Positions 55,081 through 63,289 of a stretch of DNA of 64,000 nt are shown piece by piece. The position numbers were made by a program, and so were the translations under genes. Source of the stretch: a virus; IMG/VR virus record IMGVR_UViG_3300020202_000001, positions 1 through 64,000 of that record. One strand, written 5' to 3'. Positions within the stretch are counted from its first letter, which is position 1. Every line of letters begins with the position of its first letter. The notes beneath the pieces are model-generated. The model worked only from the letters and a program-made list of their open reading frames with translations, was not told the origin of the DNA and did no database searches.

Positions 55081-55976
55081 TGCCGATGGACCCCAACAAC
55101 CCCGCGTGCCGCCCGTGCCGGCCGAGCGACTGCGGCAACCCGTTCGACCGGGTCGTCGTCAGCTACCTCGTCGCCGGCGGCACCCACGTCTTCTGGGACC
55201 TCCGGGACGACTTCACCGACCCCCGGCCGCTGACGTTCCAGCTGGAGGTCGGGCAGAGCGAGAACCCGGACGCCGACGACTGGAAGCCGGTCGGCGCGCC
55301 GGTCGTCGACACGTTCCTCGCCGTCGACGGCGAGCAGCGGGTCTTCGGCAAGGTGCGGTGGCAATACTACCGGGTGCGGCTCGACACCCAGCTCGGGACG
55401 TACTACTCCGCCCCGACCGGGCTGACCGGCACGCTCGACCACCGCGACTGGCGGCTGGCCCGGGCGACGATGCGGGCCGAGCAGGCGTACATGCGGGCCG
55501 GCGACGGCCAGCTCGGGTACCTGCTGAAGCGGCGGGTCGCCGGCGACCGGTGCCGGAGCTGTACGGAGCCGCAGACGGGCGAGGTCACGAACATCTACTG
55601 CCCCGAGTGCTACGGCACCGGGTTCCGGTGCGGGTACTTCTTCCCGATCGGGTGCGTGTGGGCGGACATCAACCCCCGGACGATCCACCTGACGCAGGAC
55701 AAGAGCCGGGGCACGGTCGCCGACGTCGGGGTCTCGGCCCGGATGCTGAACACCTGGGCGCTGGTCGAGGGCGACGTGTTCATCCACAAGACGACGGACG
55801 ACCGGTTCCACGTCCACCGCGTCCAGAACGTGATCGAGTTCCGCGGGGTGCCGATCGTCGCCAACGTCGAGCTGCGGCCCGCCCCCGCAACGGACCCGGT
55901 CTACATGCTCGACGTCCCGCACCAGGTCGACGACGTTGCCCGGCTGAAGGTGAGGGCCAATGCCGCACGTCCCTAA
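55080..55976 (+). CDS. Neck/tail protein with a zinc-ribbon-like cysteine cluster
   Basis: 298 residues. Four or five cysteines in CRSCTEPQTGEVTNIYCPEC and FRCGYF (about 160-190) form a likely zinc ribbon between beta-rich segments. A second group lies at the N-terminus (CRPCRPSDC). It starts in a one-base overlap with the upstream gene and overlaps the next by 17 bases. Structural connector or baseplate role by position. Confidence 0.55.
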   Translation: MPMDPNNPACRPCRPSDCGNPFDRVVVSYLVAGGTHVFWDLRDDFTDPRPLTFQLEVGQSENPDADDWKPVGAPVVDTFLAVDGEQRVFGKVRWQYYRVRLDTQLGTYYSAPTGLTGTLDHRDWRLARATMRAEQAYMRAGDGQLGYLLKRRVAGDRCRSCTEPQTGEVTNIYCPECYGTGFRCGYFFPIGCVWADINPRTIHLTQDKSRGTVADVGVSARMLNTWALVEGDVFIHKTTDDRFHVHRVQNVIEFRGVPIVANVELRPAPATDPVYMLDVPHQVDDVARLKVRANAARP

Positions 55977-56289
55977 GCAGCCGCTCGGGAGCCCGAGGCT
56001 CGCGTCGACGACGAGCCCGATCCCGCTGGAGATCGCCAGGAGCCGGTGCGACGACGCCGTGCCGCCGGCCGCCGGCCAGCAGCCGAAGCAGCGGCCCGGC
56101 GTGATCCGGGTGCGGCCGCCGACGATCAGCGTCCGCAACTACCGGGTCGACACCGACAAGGTGATCGCCCAGCTGTTCGGCCGCGAGCTGAAGTTCAACG
56201 AAGTGACGGGAGTGTGCGACCTGTATGAGCCATCAAACCCCCGCAACCTGGTGCCCGCCTCAATCCCCAACCCCGCCGTCCCAAGATAG
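55960..56289 (+). CDS. Hypothetical small protein
   Basis: 109 residues, Pro/Arg-rich, with a short ordered segment (VRNYRVDTDKVIAQLFGREL). It overlaps both neighbours (17 and 65 bases). Overlap and composition make it the least certain gene of the tail module. Confidence 0.45.
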   Translation: MPHVPKQPLGSPRLASTTSPIPLEIARSRCDDAVPPAAGQQPKQRPGVIRVRPPTISVRNYRVDTDKVIAQLFGRELKFNEVTGVCDLYEPSNPRNLVPASIPNPAVPR

Positions 56290-56920
56290 GCGGCAGCTGC
56301 TGGGGCACTGCATCAAGGGGTCGCTCGCGCACATCGGGTGGCGGCCGATCCTGATGACCGGCCTGCTGCGGCAGAAGCTGATCGAGCACTTCGCCAACGT
56401 CAGGAACATCGAAGACCCGGCGCTGCGGGAGGGGCCGAGCCCGGCCGTCTGGCGTGAGATCCTCCCCACGGGTATCATGATTGAAACGGTGCACAGGTGG
56501 AGGGGCGATCTCGTCGAGAAACGCCCCGCCGTCCTGGTCAACCGAAACGCCTACCGGAACCTGAGGGTCGGAATCGGGGACCGGCATGTGGCAGACGGAC
56601 TTGGGTGGGAGCACTACACGACCCTCTGGGTAGGCTCCCACACCCTGTTCTGCATCCACGGATCGGGTGCAAGTTGCGAGATCCTGGCGACGGAGGTGCA
56701 GCGTGAACTCACGGAGTTCGCACCGGCGATCGTCCAGCAACTCGGCCTCCACAAGTTCCAGGTGACGGAGGTCGGCGCTATCGGCGAAGTTGAAGAGGCC
56801 CGGCAGAACTACGTCGTCCCCATCACGATCGGCTGGGCGTTCCAGCAGACGTGGAAGCTGGAGACGGCGGCCCTGCCCCTGGCGGCCGTCAGCTTCGAGG
56901 TGAACATCGAAGACTGTTGA
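56225..56920 (+). CDS. Candidate tail terminator or neck protein
   Basis: 231 residues, alpha/beta, with VHRWRGDLVEKRPAVLVNRN and a long amphipathic helix (CEILATEVQRELTEFAPAIV). Placement just upstream of the sheath gene is where tail terminator or neck proteins occur. No sequence motif confirms it. Codon use is somewhat less GC3-rich than in its neighbours. Confidence 0.5.
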   Translation: MSHQTPATWCPPQSPTPPSQDRRQLLGHCIKGSLAHIGWRPILMTGLLRQKLIEHFANVRNIEDPALREGPSPAVWREILPTGIMIETVHRWRGDLVEKRPAVLVNRNAYRNLRVGIGDRHVADGLGWEHYTTLWVGSHTLFCIHGSGASCEILATEVQRELTEFAPAIVQQLGLHKFQVTEVGAIGEVEEARQNYVVPITIGWAFQQTWKLETAALPLAAVSFEVNIEDC

Positions 56921-56944
56921 GACGGATCTCGACAACCCCAACAT

Positions 56945-56958
56945 TGGCACGGAGGCCA
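56945..56958 (+). promoter_or_regulatory. SD hairpin of the sheath gene, TGGC-ACGGAG-GCCA
   Basis: Perfect 4-bp stem (plus one wobble pair), ACGGAG hexaloop closed by C-G, 5 bases before ATG 56964. Confidence 0.75.
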
Positions 56959-56963
56959 GTATC

Positions 56964-59858
56964 ATGCCCACGTACGTCATCCCCCAGGTCGAAGTCTTTC
57001 AGGATCTCCAGACCGCCCCCGCCGTCGTGGCGAACGCCCTGCGAGCCCACATCAGCGGGCCGCACGCGTACCTGCTCCGGTACGCCGACGAGGAGGAGCG
57101 GCCGCTCGGCCAGCTCGACTACTACGACAACCTGAACGACGTCGCCGTCGACTGGCCCCACCGCCCGGCCGGCGGCCAGGTCGACGAGCCCAGCGTGCGC
57201 CTGTTCGTCGAGGACGCGCTCCTGCGGTACTTCCAGGGCGCGGCCGGCAGCACGAGCGGCGGCGTCAAGGTCGCGGGCCACACGAACCGCGTCCGCGCGA
57301 CCGGCACGAACTTCGTCACCAACGGCAGCTTCACCCGCGACGCCGACCTGTTCGACCGCGACGTCCAGGTGGGCGACGTGGTCAAGCTGCGGTTCAGCAA
57401 CGGCGGCGACCCGATCACCGTCTGGTCGTACGTTAAGGGCGTGATCGGTGACGCGGTCGCGGCCGTCGTCGCCGCCGCCACCCGCGACGCCAGCAACGCG
57501 GCCACCGCCACGGCCCTCGCCACGCACAGCCAGGTCCGCGGGCCGTTCAACGCGGTCCAGATCACCGGTGCCAGCGCGGCCAGCTACAACCCGTACAAGA
57601 CGGGCAAGGTCACCGAGACGTACACGATCGTCGTGACCTCCAGCTCGGTCGGCGGCGACCACACGACCGCCACGCTCCGCGTCATCTCGGCCTCCGGGCT
57701 CGACGACGTCGCGGTCGTGACCCCGTCCGCGCAGGGCGTGGCCACCCCGATCGGGACGCTCGGCGCGACCGTGACCTTCAACGGCAACGGCAACGCCGAC
57801 GCCTCGCAGTCCGCCGAGGACCAAGGCATCCCGACCGACGACCTCCTGGTCGGCCAGAAGTTCCAGCTCGTCGCCCGCGCGGCGTTCACGCAGACCGCGG
57901 CCCCGACCAGCGGCGGCACCTACACGGACGAGAACGACACGACCTACATCGTCGAGGTCGTGAAGGGCTCGAAGTTCGCGGACGGCGTCCCGCAGATCAA
58001 GGTCACGACCACGACCGGGATCGACATCAGCGGCCCGACCAACGTGCCGGCCGCCGGGCAGGCGATCCCGATCGGCAGCCACGGCGTCACCGTCACCTTC
58101 GCCGGCCTCGGCCTCGCGAAGGGCGACCGGTTCTACGTCGACGTGACCGCCGAGGGCGTCGGCCCGATGCGGACGCTCGTGCTCGGCAACTCGATCCCGA
58201 GCGACGTCGCCGACAACGACACCGCGGACCTGACGCTGTACATCCGCCAGCCCCTGCTGGAGGTCAGCCGCAACCGCACCGACTCGGCCCCGCTCGTCAA
58301 CTTCGAGACGAGCGACGTCGAGATCACGATCAAGAGCGGGATCACCGCGTACGACCCGACGTGGACGGACGGCGGCGAGCCGCTCGCGCTGGAGCTGGAG
58401 AGCGAGAGCAGCCAGGGCTACGGCCGGCTGTACGTCGAGTACCGTGCGTGGGTGCAGGAGCTGTGTAACGAGGTCGGCACGATCTCGGACGTCGGCGAGC
58501 TGAACGACCGGATCTCCGGCCCGCTCGACCCGGCGAACCCGCTGAAGTGGGGCATCTTCAAGGCCCTGAGCAACAGCAACGGCGTGCCGGTCAAGTACAC
58601 GTCGGTCTGCAACCCGGACGACGTCGACAGCTGGACGAACGTGCTGGAGCTGCTGCTCGGCCGCGACGACGTGTACGGCCTCGTGCCGCTCACGCGGAAC
58701 GCGACGGTGCTCAGCCTGTACGCCGCCCACGTCGACGGCCAATCGAGCCCCGAGCAGGGCCTGTGGCGCGTCCTGTGGGTCAACCTGCAGGGCCTGGCGG
58801 AGATCCCGGTGGTCTCGGCCGGCACCACGGTCCCGGGCCACACGCAGGCGACCACGGCGGACGGCGGCGTCTGCCTGGCGAAGATCGTCGACAACCCGAA
58901 CGACGCGGGCACGCAGTACACGCTGCTGTCGGTGCCGGCCGGGAACGGCGACTTCATCAAGAACGGCGTCCGCGCCGGCGACATCGTCCGCGCGCTGTAC
59001 ACCAGCGACGGGTTCGGGAACTCGACGTACCAGGAGTTCGTCGTCGACCTCGTGCAGACCGAGGAGTCGCTCCGGCTGCTGGCCGGGCCGGCTGCCCCGA
59101 TCAACGCCCCGGCGAAGATCGAGATCTGGCGGAACCTGACCCCGACCGCCGAGGCGACCGCCATCGGCAAGGTGGCCGGGGCGTACGCCAGCCGCCGGGT
59201 CCGCGCCGTCTGGCCGGACACGATCGAGACGGCCGGGACGATCCAGGAAGGGTACCACCTGTGCGCGGCCCTCGCCGGCCTCCGCTCGGGCGTGTTCCCG
59301 CACCAGGGCCTCACGAACGTCGCGGTCGAGGGCTTCGACAACGTCGCCCGCACGACCAAGAAGTTCAACAAGCCGCAGCTCGACATCATGGCGGGCAGCG
59401 GCGTGTGGATCGTGACGCAGGCCCCGACCGGCGAGATCTTCACCCGGCACGCGGTCACGACCGGACCGTACGAGGACATCAACCAGCGCGAGGAGATGCT
59501 GACGTCGAACATCGACAGCATCTCGTACCGGTTCAAGGACACGTTCGCCCCCTTCATCGGGATCGCGAACGTGACCCCGAGCCTGATCTCCCTGCTCCGG
59601 CTGGAGATCATCTCGCTGATCGAGGTGCTGAAGACCGAGAAGTTCACGACGATGCTCGGCGGTCAGATCATCAACGCGACGATCATCGACCTGCGGCAGC
59701 ACCTGACGATCAAGGACCGGATCGTGCTGATCCTGAACCTCGAACTGCCGTACCCGTTCAACAACTTCGAGGTGCACCTGGTCGTGCCGTCCGCGTCGGC
59801 CGCCCAGATCGCCCTCGCCGCCCAGCCGGGCGCGACGACGCCGACCACCACCGGGTGA
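56964..59858 (+). CDS. Tail sheath protein, enlarged
   Basis: 964 residues, larger than typical sheaths. The start (MPTYVIPQVEVFQDL) and the C-terminus (LRLEIISLIEVLKTEKFTTM, then NNFEVHLVV) match tail-sheath ends that interlock subunits in contractile tails. The inserted middle has two similar beta domains, YTIVVTSSSVGGDHTTATLR (about 219) and YIVEVVKGSKFADGVPQIKV (about 327), each ending in a GxxVTF strand, probably surface-exposed Ig-like insertions. The tube gene follows. The phage is therefore a myovirus-type particle. Confidence 0.85.
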   Translation: MPTYVIPQVEVFQDLQTAPAVVANALRAHISGPHAYLLRYADEEERPLGQLDYYDNLNDVAVDWPHRPAGGQVDEPSVRLFVEDALLRYFQGAAGSTSGGVKVAGHTNRVRATGTNFVTNGSFTRDADLFDRDVQVGDVVKLRFSNGGDPITVWSYVKGVIGDAVAAVVAAATRDASNAATATALATHSQVRGPFNAVQITGASAASYNPYKTGKVTETYTIVVTSSSVGGDHTTATLRVISASGLDDVAVVTPSAQGVATPIGTLGATVTFNGNGNADASQSAEDQGIPTDDLLVGQKFQLVARAAFTQTAAPTSGGTYTDENDTTYIVEVVKGSKFADGVPQIKVTTTTGIDISGPTNVPAAGQAIPIGSHGVTVTFAGLGLAKGDRFYVDVTAEGVGPMRTLVLGNSIPSDVADNDTADLTLYIRQPLLEVSRNRTDSAPLVNFETSDVEITIKSGITAYDPTWTDGGEPLALELESESSQGYGRLYVEYRAWVQELCNEVGTISDVGELNDRISGPLDPANPLKWGIFKALSNSNGVPVKYTSVCNPDDVDSWTNVLELLLGRDDVYGLVPLTRNATVLSLYAAHVDGQSSPEQGLWRVLWVNLQGLAEIPVVSAGTTVPGHTQATTADGGVCLAKIVDNPNDAGTQYTLLSVPAGNGDFIKNGVRAGDIVRALYTSDGFGNSTYQEFVVDLVQTEESLRLLAGPAAPINAPAKIEIWRNLTPTAEATAIGKVAGAYASRRVRAVWPDTIETAGTIQEGYHLCAALAGLRSGVFPHQGLTNVAVEGFDNVARTTKKFNKPQLDIMAGSGVWIVTQAPTGEIFTRHAVTTGPYEDINQREEMLTSNIDSISYRFKDTFAPFIGIANVTPSLISLLRLEIISLIEVLKTEKFTTMLGGQIINATIIDLRQHLTIKDRIVLILNLELPYPFNNFEVHLVVPSASAAQIALAAQPGATTPTTTG

Positions 59859-59881
59859 TCGGTCGAGTGAGTGAGGCCTTT

Positions 59882-59914
59882 CCCCCGGGGGCAACGTCGC
59901 CCCCGGGGGTCTTG
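59882..59914 (+). terminator. Hairpin between sheath and tube genes
   Basis: Eleven-base-pair stem CCCCCGGGGGC/GCCCCCGGGGG (59882-59892 with 59899-59909), then TCTTG. Probably partial termination, or a hairpin setting the sheath:tube ratio. Confidence 0.6.
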
Positions 59915-59950
59915 CAAGGAAGCAAGGAAGCTGCCCCCGGCCCGGGGGCT

Positions 59951-59966
59951 CGGTTAAGGAGAACCG
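59951..59966 (+). promoter_or_regulatory. SD hairpin of the tube gene, CGGTT-AAGGAG-AACCG
   Basis: Perfect 5-bp stem, AAGGAG hexaloop closed by T-A, 3 bases before ATG 59970. Confidence 0.75.
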
Positions 59967-59969
59967 ACC

Positions 59970-60431
59970 ATGCCCGATCTTTTCCAGCGCGTCGCATCCA
60001 ACCTGGGTGGCGTGTTCACGGCCGACAAGGCGAAGCTGAACATGGGGGCGGACATGTCCGTCCTCATCCAGCAGATGAACGCGTCCTACCAGCAGAACAT
60101 CACTCGGCTCTACGAGGTCGGCGGCGACCGGAGCTACTACATCGGCGGCCGTACGCAGGGGCAGCTCCAGCTGAACCGCGTCGTGGGGCCGACCGCCACG
60201 ATCAAGGCGTTCTACAAGAAGTTCGGGGACGTCTGCCAGGCCCGCAACAACAACATCGAGCTGGAGCTGACCGAGACGGACTGCTCCGGTGCCGGCGGCG
60301 TCGGCGGCGGCTCGATCAAGTACCTCTGCAAGTTCTGCGTGCTGCAGCAGGTGACGATCGGCGTCCAGGCGCAGGACATGGTCATCAACGAGTCCAGCTC
60401 GATGATCTTCATGTCGATGGAAGTGACCTGA
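59970..60431 (+). CDS. Tail tube protein
   Basis: 153 residues, size and beta-rich layout of contractile-tail tube proteins (SYYIGGRTQGQLQLNRVVGP; KFCVLQQVTIGVQAQDMVIN), directly after the sheath gene. The protein should polymerise into the inner tube. Four cysteines (VCQ, DCSG, LCKFC) are unusual but may be buried. Confidence 0.8.
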   Translation: MPDLFQRVASNLGGVFTADKAKLNMGADMSVLIQQMNASYQQNITRLYEVGGDRSYYIGGRTQGQLQLNRVVGPTATIKAFYKKFGDVCQARNNNIELELTETDCSGAGGVGGGSIKYLCKFCVLQQVTIGVQAQDMVINESSSMIFMSMEVT

Positions 60432-60469
60432 TCCCGGCCGTCCCGACGACGGCGGGAGAGACTCTACCG

Positions 60470-60516
60470 GGGCGGCCCCTTCCCACCACGGGCGGGGGCC
60501 GCCCCCAGGGCCTTTG
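60470..60516 (+). terminator. Hairpin after the tube gene
   Basis: Eleven-base-pair stem GGGGCGGCCCC/GGGGCCGCCCC (60470-60480 with 60496-60506), then CAGGGCCTTT. Confidence 0.5.
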
Positions 60517-60546
60517 AGCCCGAACATCGCACCTTCAAGGTGAGCA

Positions 60547-63252
60547 ATGCCCCCAGACGCCACGAACGGCACCGGGGCTGGACAGACGCGGCGGGACCGA
60601 CGTACCGAAGACCTGGTCACCGACGCGCACAGCCACGGGGTCCTGAACAAGTCGCTCCGCCAGCTCACGGCCGACCCCCACCGCGGGGCCGGGCAGGAGC
60701 AGTCGGGGCACCAAGCCCGCCCGACCACGCACACCGGCGTGGTCGTCTACTCCGTCCCGTACTGCAACTGGTACCGCGTCCAGCTCGACGGCCTCGGCGG
60801 CACGATCGCGTGCACGGCCGGCGGCGAGTCCGCGTACGTCCCGGTCGGCCCCCGGGCCACCGGCGTGATCCCGCCCTACAGCCAGGTCGTCGTCCAGCTG
60901 ATCCCCGGCCGCAAGCACGGCGTCATCCTCGCCGCCTACCCGCTCACGCAGCACGACGGCACGATGGCCTGCCCCGACTGGATCAGCCAGGGCGGCCAGA
61001 GCGGGCTGCTGCGAGAGGACGCGTACAAGCAGCCGTTCCAGCTCTACCGCGAGGGCGGGATCGACGCGTTCGGGTCCAACCGCCCGGTCGACTCGACCAC
61101 GATGGACTGGGGCCGGATCACCGAGACCGGCGTCGGCATCCACGTCGACGCGTACATGACGTTCCTGCGGGTCAGCGAGATCTGCGGGATCTTCGCCAAC
61201 TACTGGGACGACCACCTGCGGGTCGCCGGCTGGAACATGGACCTGCAGACGGCGGCCCACGAGGTCGTCGTCCGGTCCGACGAGGGCGAGCTGCGGTACG
61301 TCGAGCGGCACAGTACCTACCCGCACGAGGCGCTCGGCCAGTACAAGGACGGGACCGACTACACGACCGAGAACGGCGACGCCGACGTCCAGTTCGAGAA
61401 GCCCGTGGGCAAGCTCGACCTGAAGGACGGCGAGCACGACGTGCAGAGCGTGGCCCGCTACGAGGAGTACGGCGGGTACCTCGGGCAGGGCCGCAAGCGG
61501 GTCGTGAACATCCCGGCCAAGGAGAGCGGCAAGCGGCTGTACAAGGACGACCCGACCTCCGAGCCCGACATGGGCGTGTGGGAGGAGAACGTCGGCCTCG
61601 ACGGCACCTACTCGATGCGGTCGGCCCGCGCGTACTTCAACGTCAAGTACCCGGTGATCCCGGTCGCCAAGGAGATGCGGCTCCCCGAGGACCAGCAGAC
61701 CGGCGACGACGCCCGCAAGGGGAACTACAAGTTCAGCGGCAAGCACGGCGGCGGCGACCCGCACAAGATCAAGGACGTGAAGATCGAGGGCGAGCAGAAG
61801 CACCTGCTGACCGTCGCCGGCGTCATGGACCTGATCGCCCACGCCTTCAACTGGCAGGGGCTCCACCCGTTCCACTACCACAAGGAGGACTACAAGGTCC
61901 CGCAGGAGAAGGACGTCCAGAACAAGGCGGGAGCCCCCGACAAGGCCCAGGACTTCCTGAACTTCGGCTCGCTCGCGAACCAGATGTACATGGACTACCC
62001 GACGCCGCGGACCGTGAAGGTCGACGAGCGGTACGGGGACGTCAAATACTTCGCCCGCGTCGCCTACCACGCGATGCTGCCGGACGGCGGCCAGGTGTGG
62101 GGCGACGGGTACGGGGCCGAGATCACGATGACCGGCGGCCGCATCCGCCTGTCCGCCCCGGGCGGCATCGACGTCACGCCGGGCACGGACTTCAACGTCC
62201 TCGCCGGCCGCGACATCAACCTCCGCGCCCTCGAATCGTTCGACGCCTCGGCCGGCAAGAAGGACCTCCGGCTCAAGGGCCAGATGAACGTCCAGATCGT
62301 CAGCAACAAGGCCGGCATCCTGCTGGAGAGCAAGGCCCCGACGTTCCTGGCCGAGTTCCGCGACAAGGTCGGCGAGGAGGTCGTCAGCGGCGGGATCGTC
62401 CTGAAGGCGAAGGACTCGGCCGTCGTCGCGTACGGCGGCGACGTGTACCTCCGCACGGGCGGGTCCAACCTGCGGGCCGGGCAGATCGTGCTCGACGCCA
62501 GCAAGGGCCGCGACACGGTGGCGATCAAGGGCACCACGGTCAACCACTACGCCCGGTCGAGCGTGAACCACTTCGTCGGCCCCGAGGGCGACAGCAGCAC
62601 GGTGCGGGCCGCCTACTCGTTCAGCGAGAGCGGGGCCATCATCGACAAGCAGGTGTCGATCGGCGGGCAGCTCGGCGTGCTCGGCGGGGCCGTGTTCGAC
62701 GGCGGCATCGTCAACCGCGACGGGTACGGGTCGGTCAACAACAACCCGTTCGTCGGCGACATCCCGGGCAGCGTGATCTCCGAGGCCGCCGGCGCGATCC
62801 GCCAGGCGATCGAGGGGCTGAAGAAGGCCGGCAAGGAGTCCCACAAGGCGATGTTCCCGGACTGGCTCTACAAGGAGAAGCAGCCCGGGAACGACGACAC
62901 GATCAAGGACCTGGAGTTCTCGTTCCGCGACAAGGAGGGCGGCCAGCAGTACCACGCGACCCAGTTCAAGTTCACCGAGAGCCGCTGGCAGATGATGGCC
63001 CGGCTCGGCGGCGGGTCCGGCGGCAAGGAGTGGGACGAGCCCAAGGTGACGTACCAGGGCCGCGAGCAGCTCCCGTACCCCGGCAAGCAGAAGTGGGAGG
63101 ACGAGCCGACCCTCCTGCAGCTCGACTCGTGGACGATGTTCGACGCGGCCAAGGGGCACGCGAAGGACCGCCCCGGGCCGTACGAGGACCCGAAGCTCGG
63201 CACCCTGACCCCCGTTCCGCCGAAGACCGGCTTCAAGGTCATCGGCGGCTGA
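60547..63252 (+). CDS. Baseplate central spike (gp5/VgrG-type OB domain and beta-helix)
   Basis: 901 residues. Residues about 60-130 (VVVYSVPYCNWYRVQLDGLG, then ATGVIPPYSQVVVQLIPGRK) fit the OB-fold of phage spike hubs. A repetitive region near 520-680 (GGRIRLSAPGGIDVTPGTDF, then DINLRALESFDASAGKKDLR) reads as the triple-stranded beta-helix or prism of a membrane-puncturing spike. The large middle (170-480) is unrecognised. AAGGTGAGC precedes the ATG. The stop overlaps a dispersed palindrome. Confidence 0.7.
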   Translation: MPPDATNGTGAGQTRRDRRTEDLVTDAHSHGVLNKSLRQLTADPHRGAGQEQSGHQARPTTHTGVVVYSVPYCNWYRVQLDGLGGTIACTAGGESAYVPVGPRATGVIPPYSQVVVQLIPGRKHGVILAAYPLTQHDGTMACPDWISQGGQSGLLREDAYKQPFQLYREGGIDAFGSNRPVDSTTMDWGRITETGVGIHVDAYMTFLRVSEICGIFANYWDDHLRVAGWNMDLQTAAHEVVVRSDEGELRYVERHSTYPHEALGQYKDGTDYTTENGDADVQFEKPVGKLDLKDGEHDVQSVARYEEYGGYLGQGRKRVVNIPAKESGKRLYKDDPTSEPDMGVWEENVGLDGTYSMRSARAYFNVKYPVIPVAKEMRLPEDQQTGDDARKGNYKFSGKHGGGDPHKIKDVKIEGEQKHLLTVAGVMDLIAHAFNWQGLHPFHYHKEDYKVPQEKDVQNKAGAPDKAQDFLNFGSLANQMYMDYPTPRTVKVDERYGDVKYFARVAYHAMLPDGGQVWGDGYGAEITMTGGRIRLSAPGGIDVTPGTDFNVLAGRDINLRALESFDASAGKKDLRLKGQMNVQIVSNKAGILLESKAPTFLAEFRDKVGEEVVSGGIVLKAKDSAVVAYGGDVYLRTGGSNLRAGQIVLDASKGRDTVAIKGTTVNHYARSSVNHFVGPEGDSSTVRAAYSFSESGAIIDKQVSIGGQLGVLGGAVFDGGIVNRDGYGSVNNNPFVGDIPGSVISEAAGAIRQAIEGLKKAGKESHKAMFPDWLYKEKQPGNDDTIKDLEFSFRDKEGGQQYHATQFKFTESRWQMMARLGGGSGGKEWDEPKVTYQGREQLPYPGKQKWEDEPTLLQLDSWTMFDAAKGHAKDRPGPYEDPKLGTLTPVPPKTGFKVIGG

Positions 63253-63274
63253 TCCAAAAACCGGTTTTGAGAAG
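63251..63274. repeat. Dispersed AAAACCGGTTTT palindrome, copy 12
   Basis: TCCAAAAACCGGTTTTGAGA in the forward orientation, starting inside the TGA of the spike gene. Same 20 bases as copies 2 and 6. Confidence 0.9.
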
Positions 63275-63289
63275 CAAGAGGAGACCCCC

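Noticed and set aside
4058-63274. Reading the AAAACCGGTTTT palindromes as intrinsic terminators
   Set aside because: Several lie inside coding sequence or at gene starts, and the stem is AT-rich with a T-run inside the arm rather than after it.
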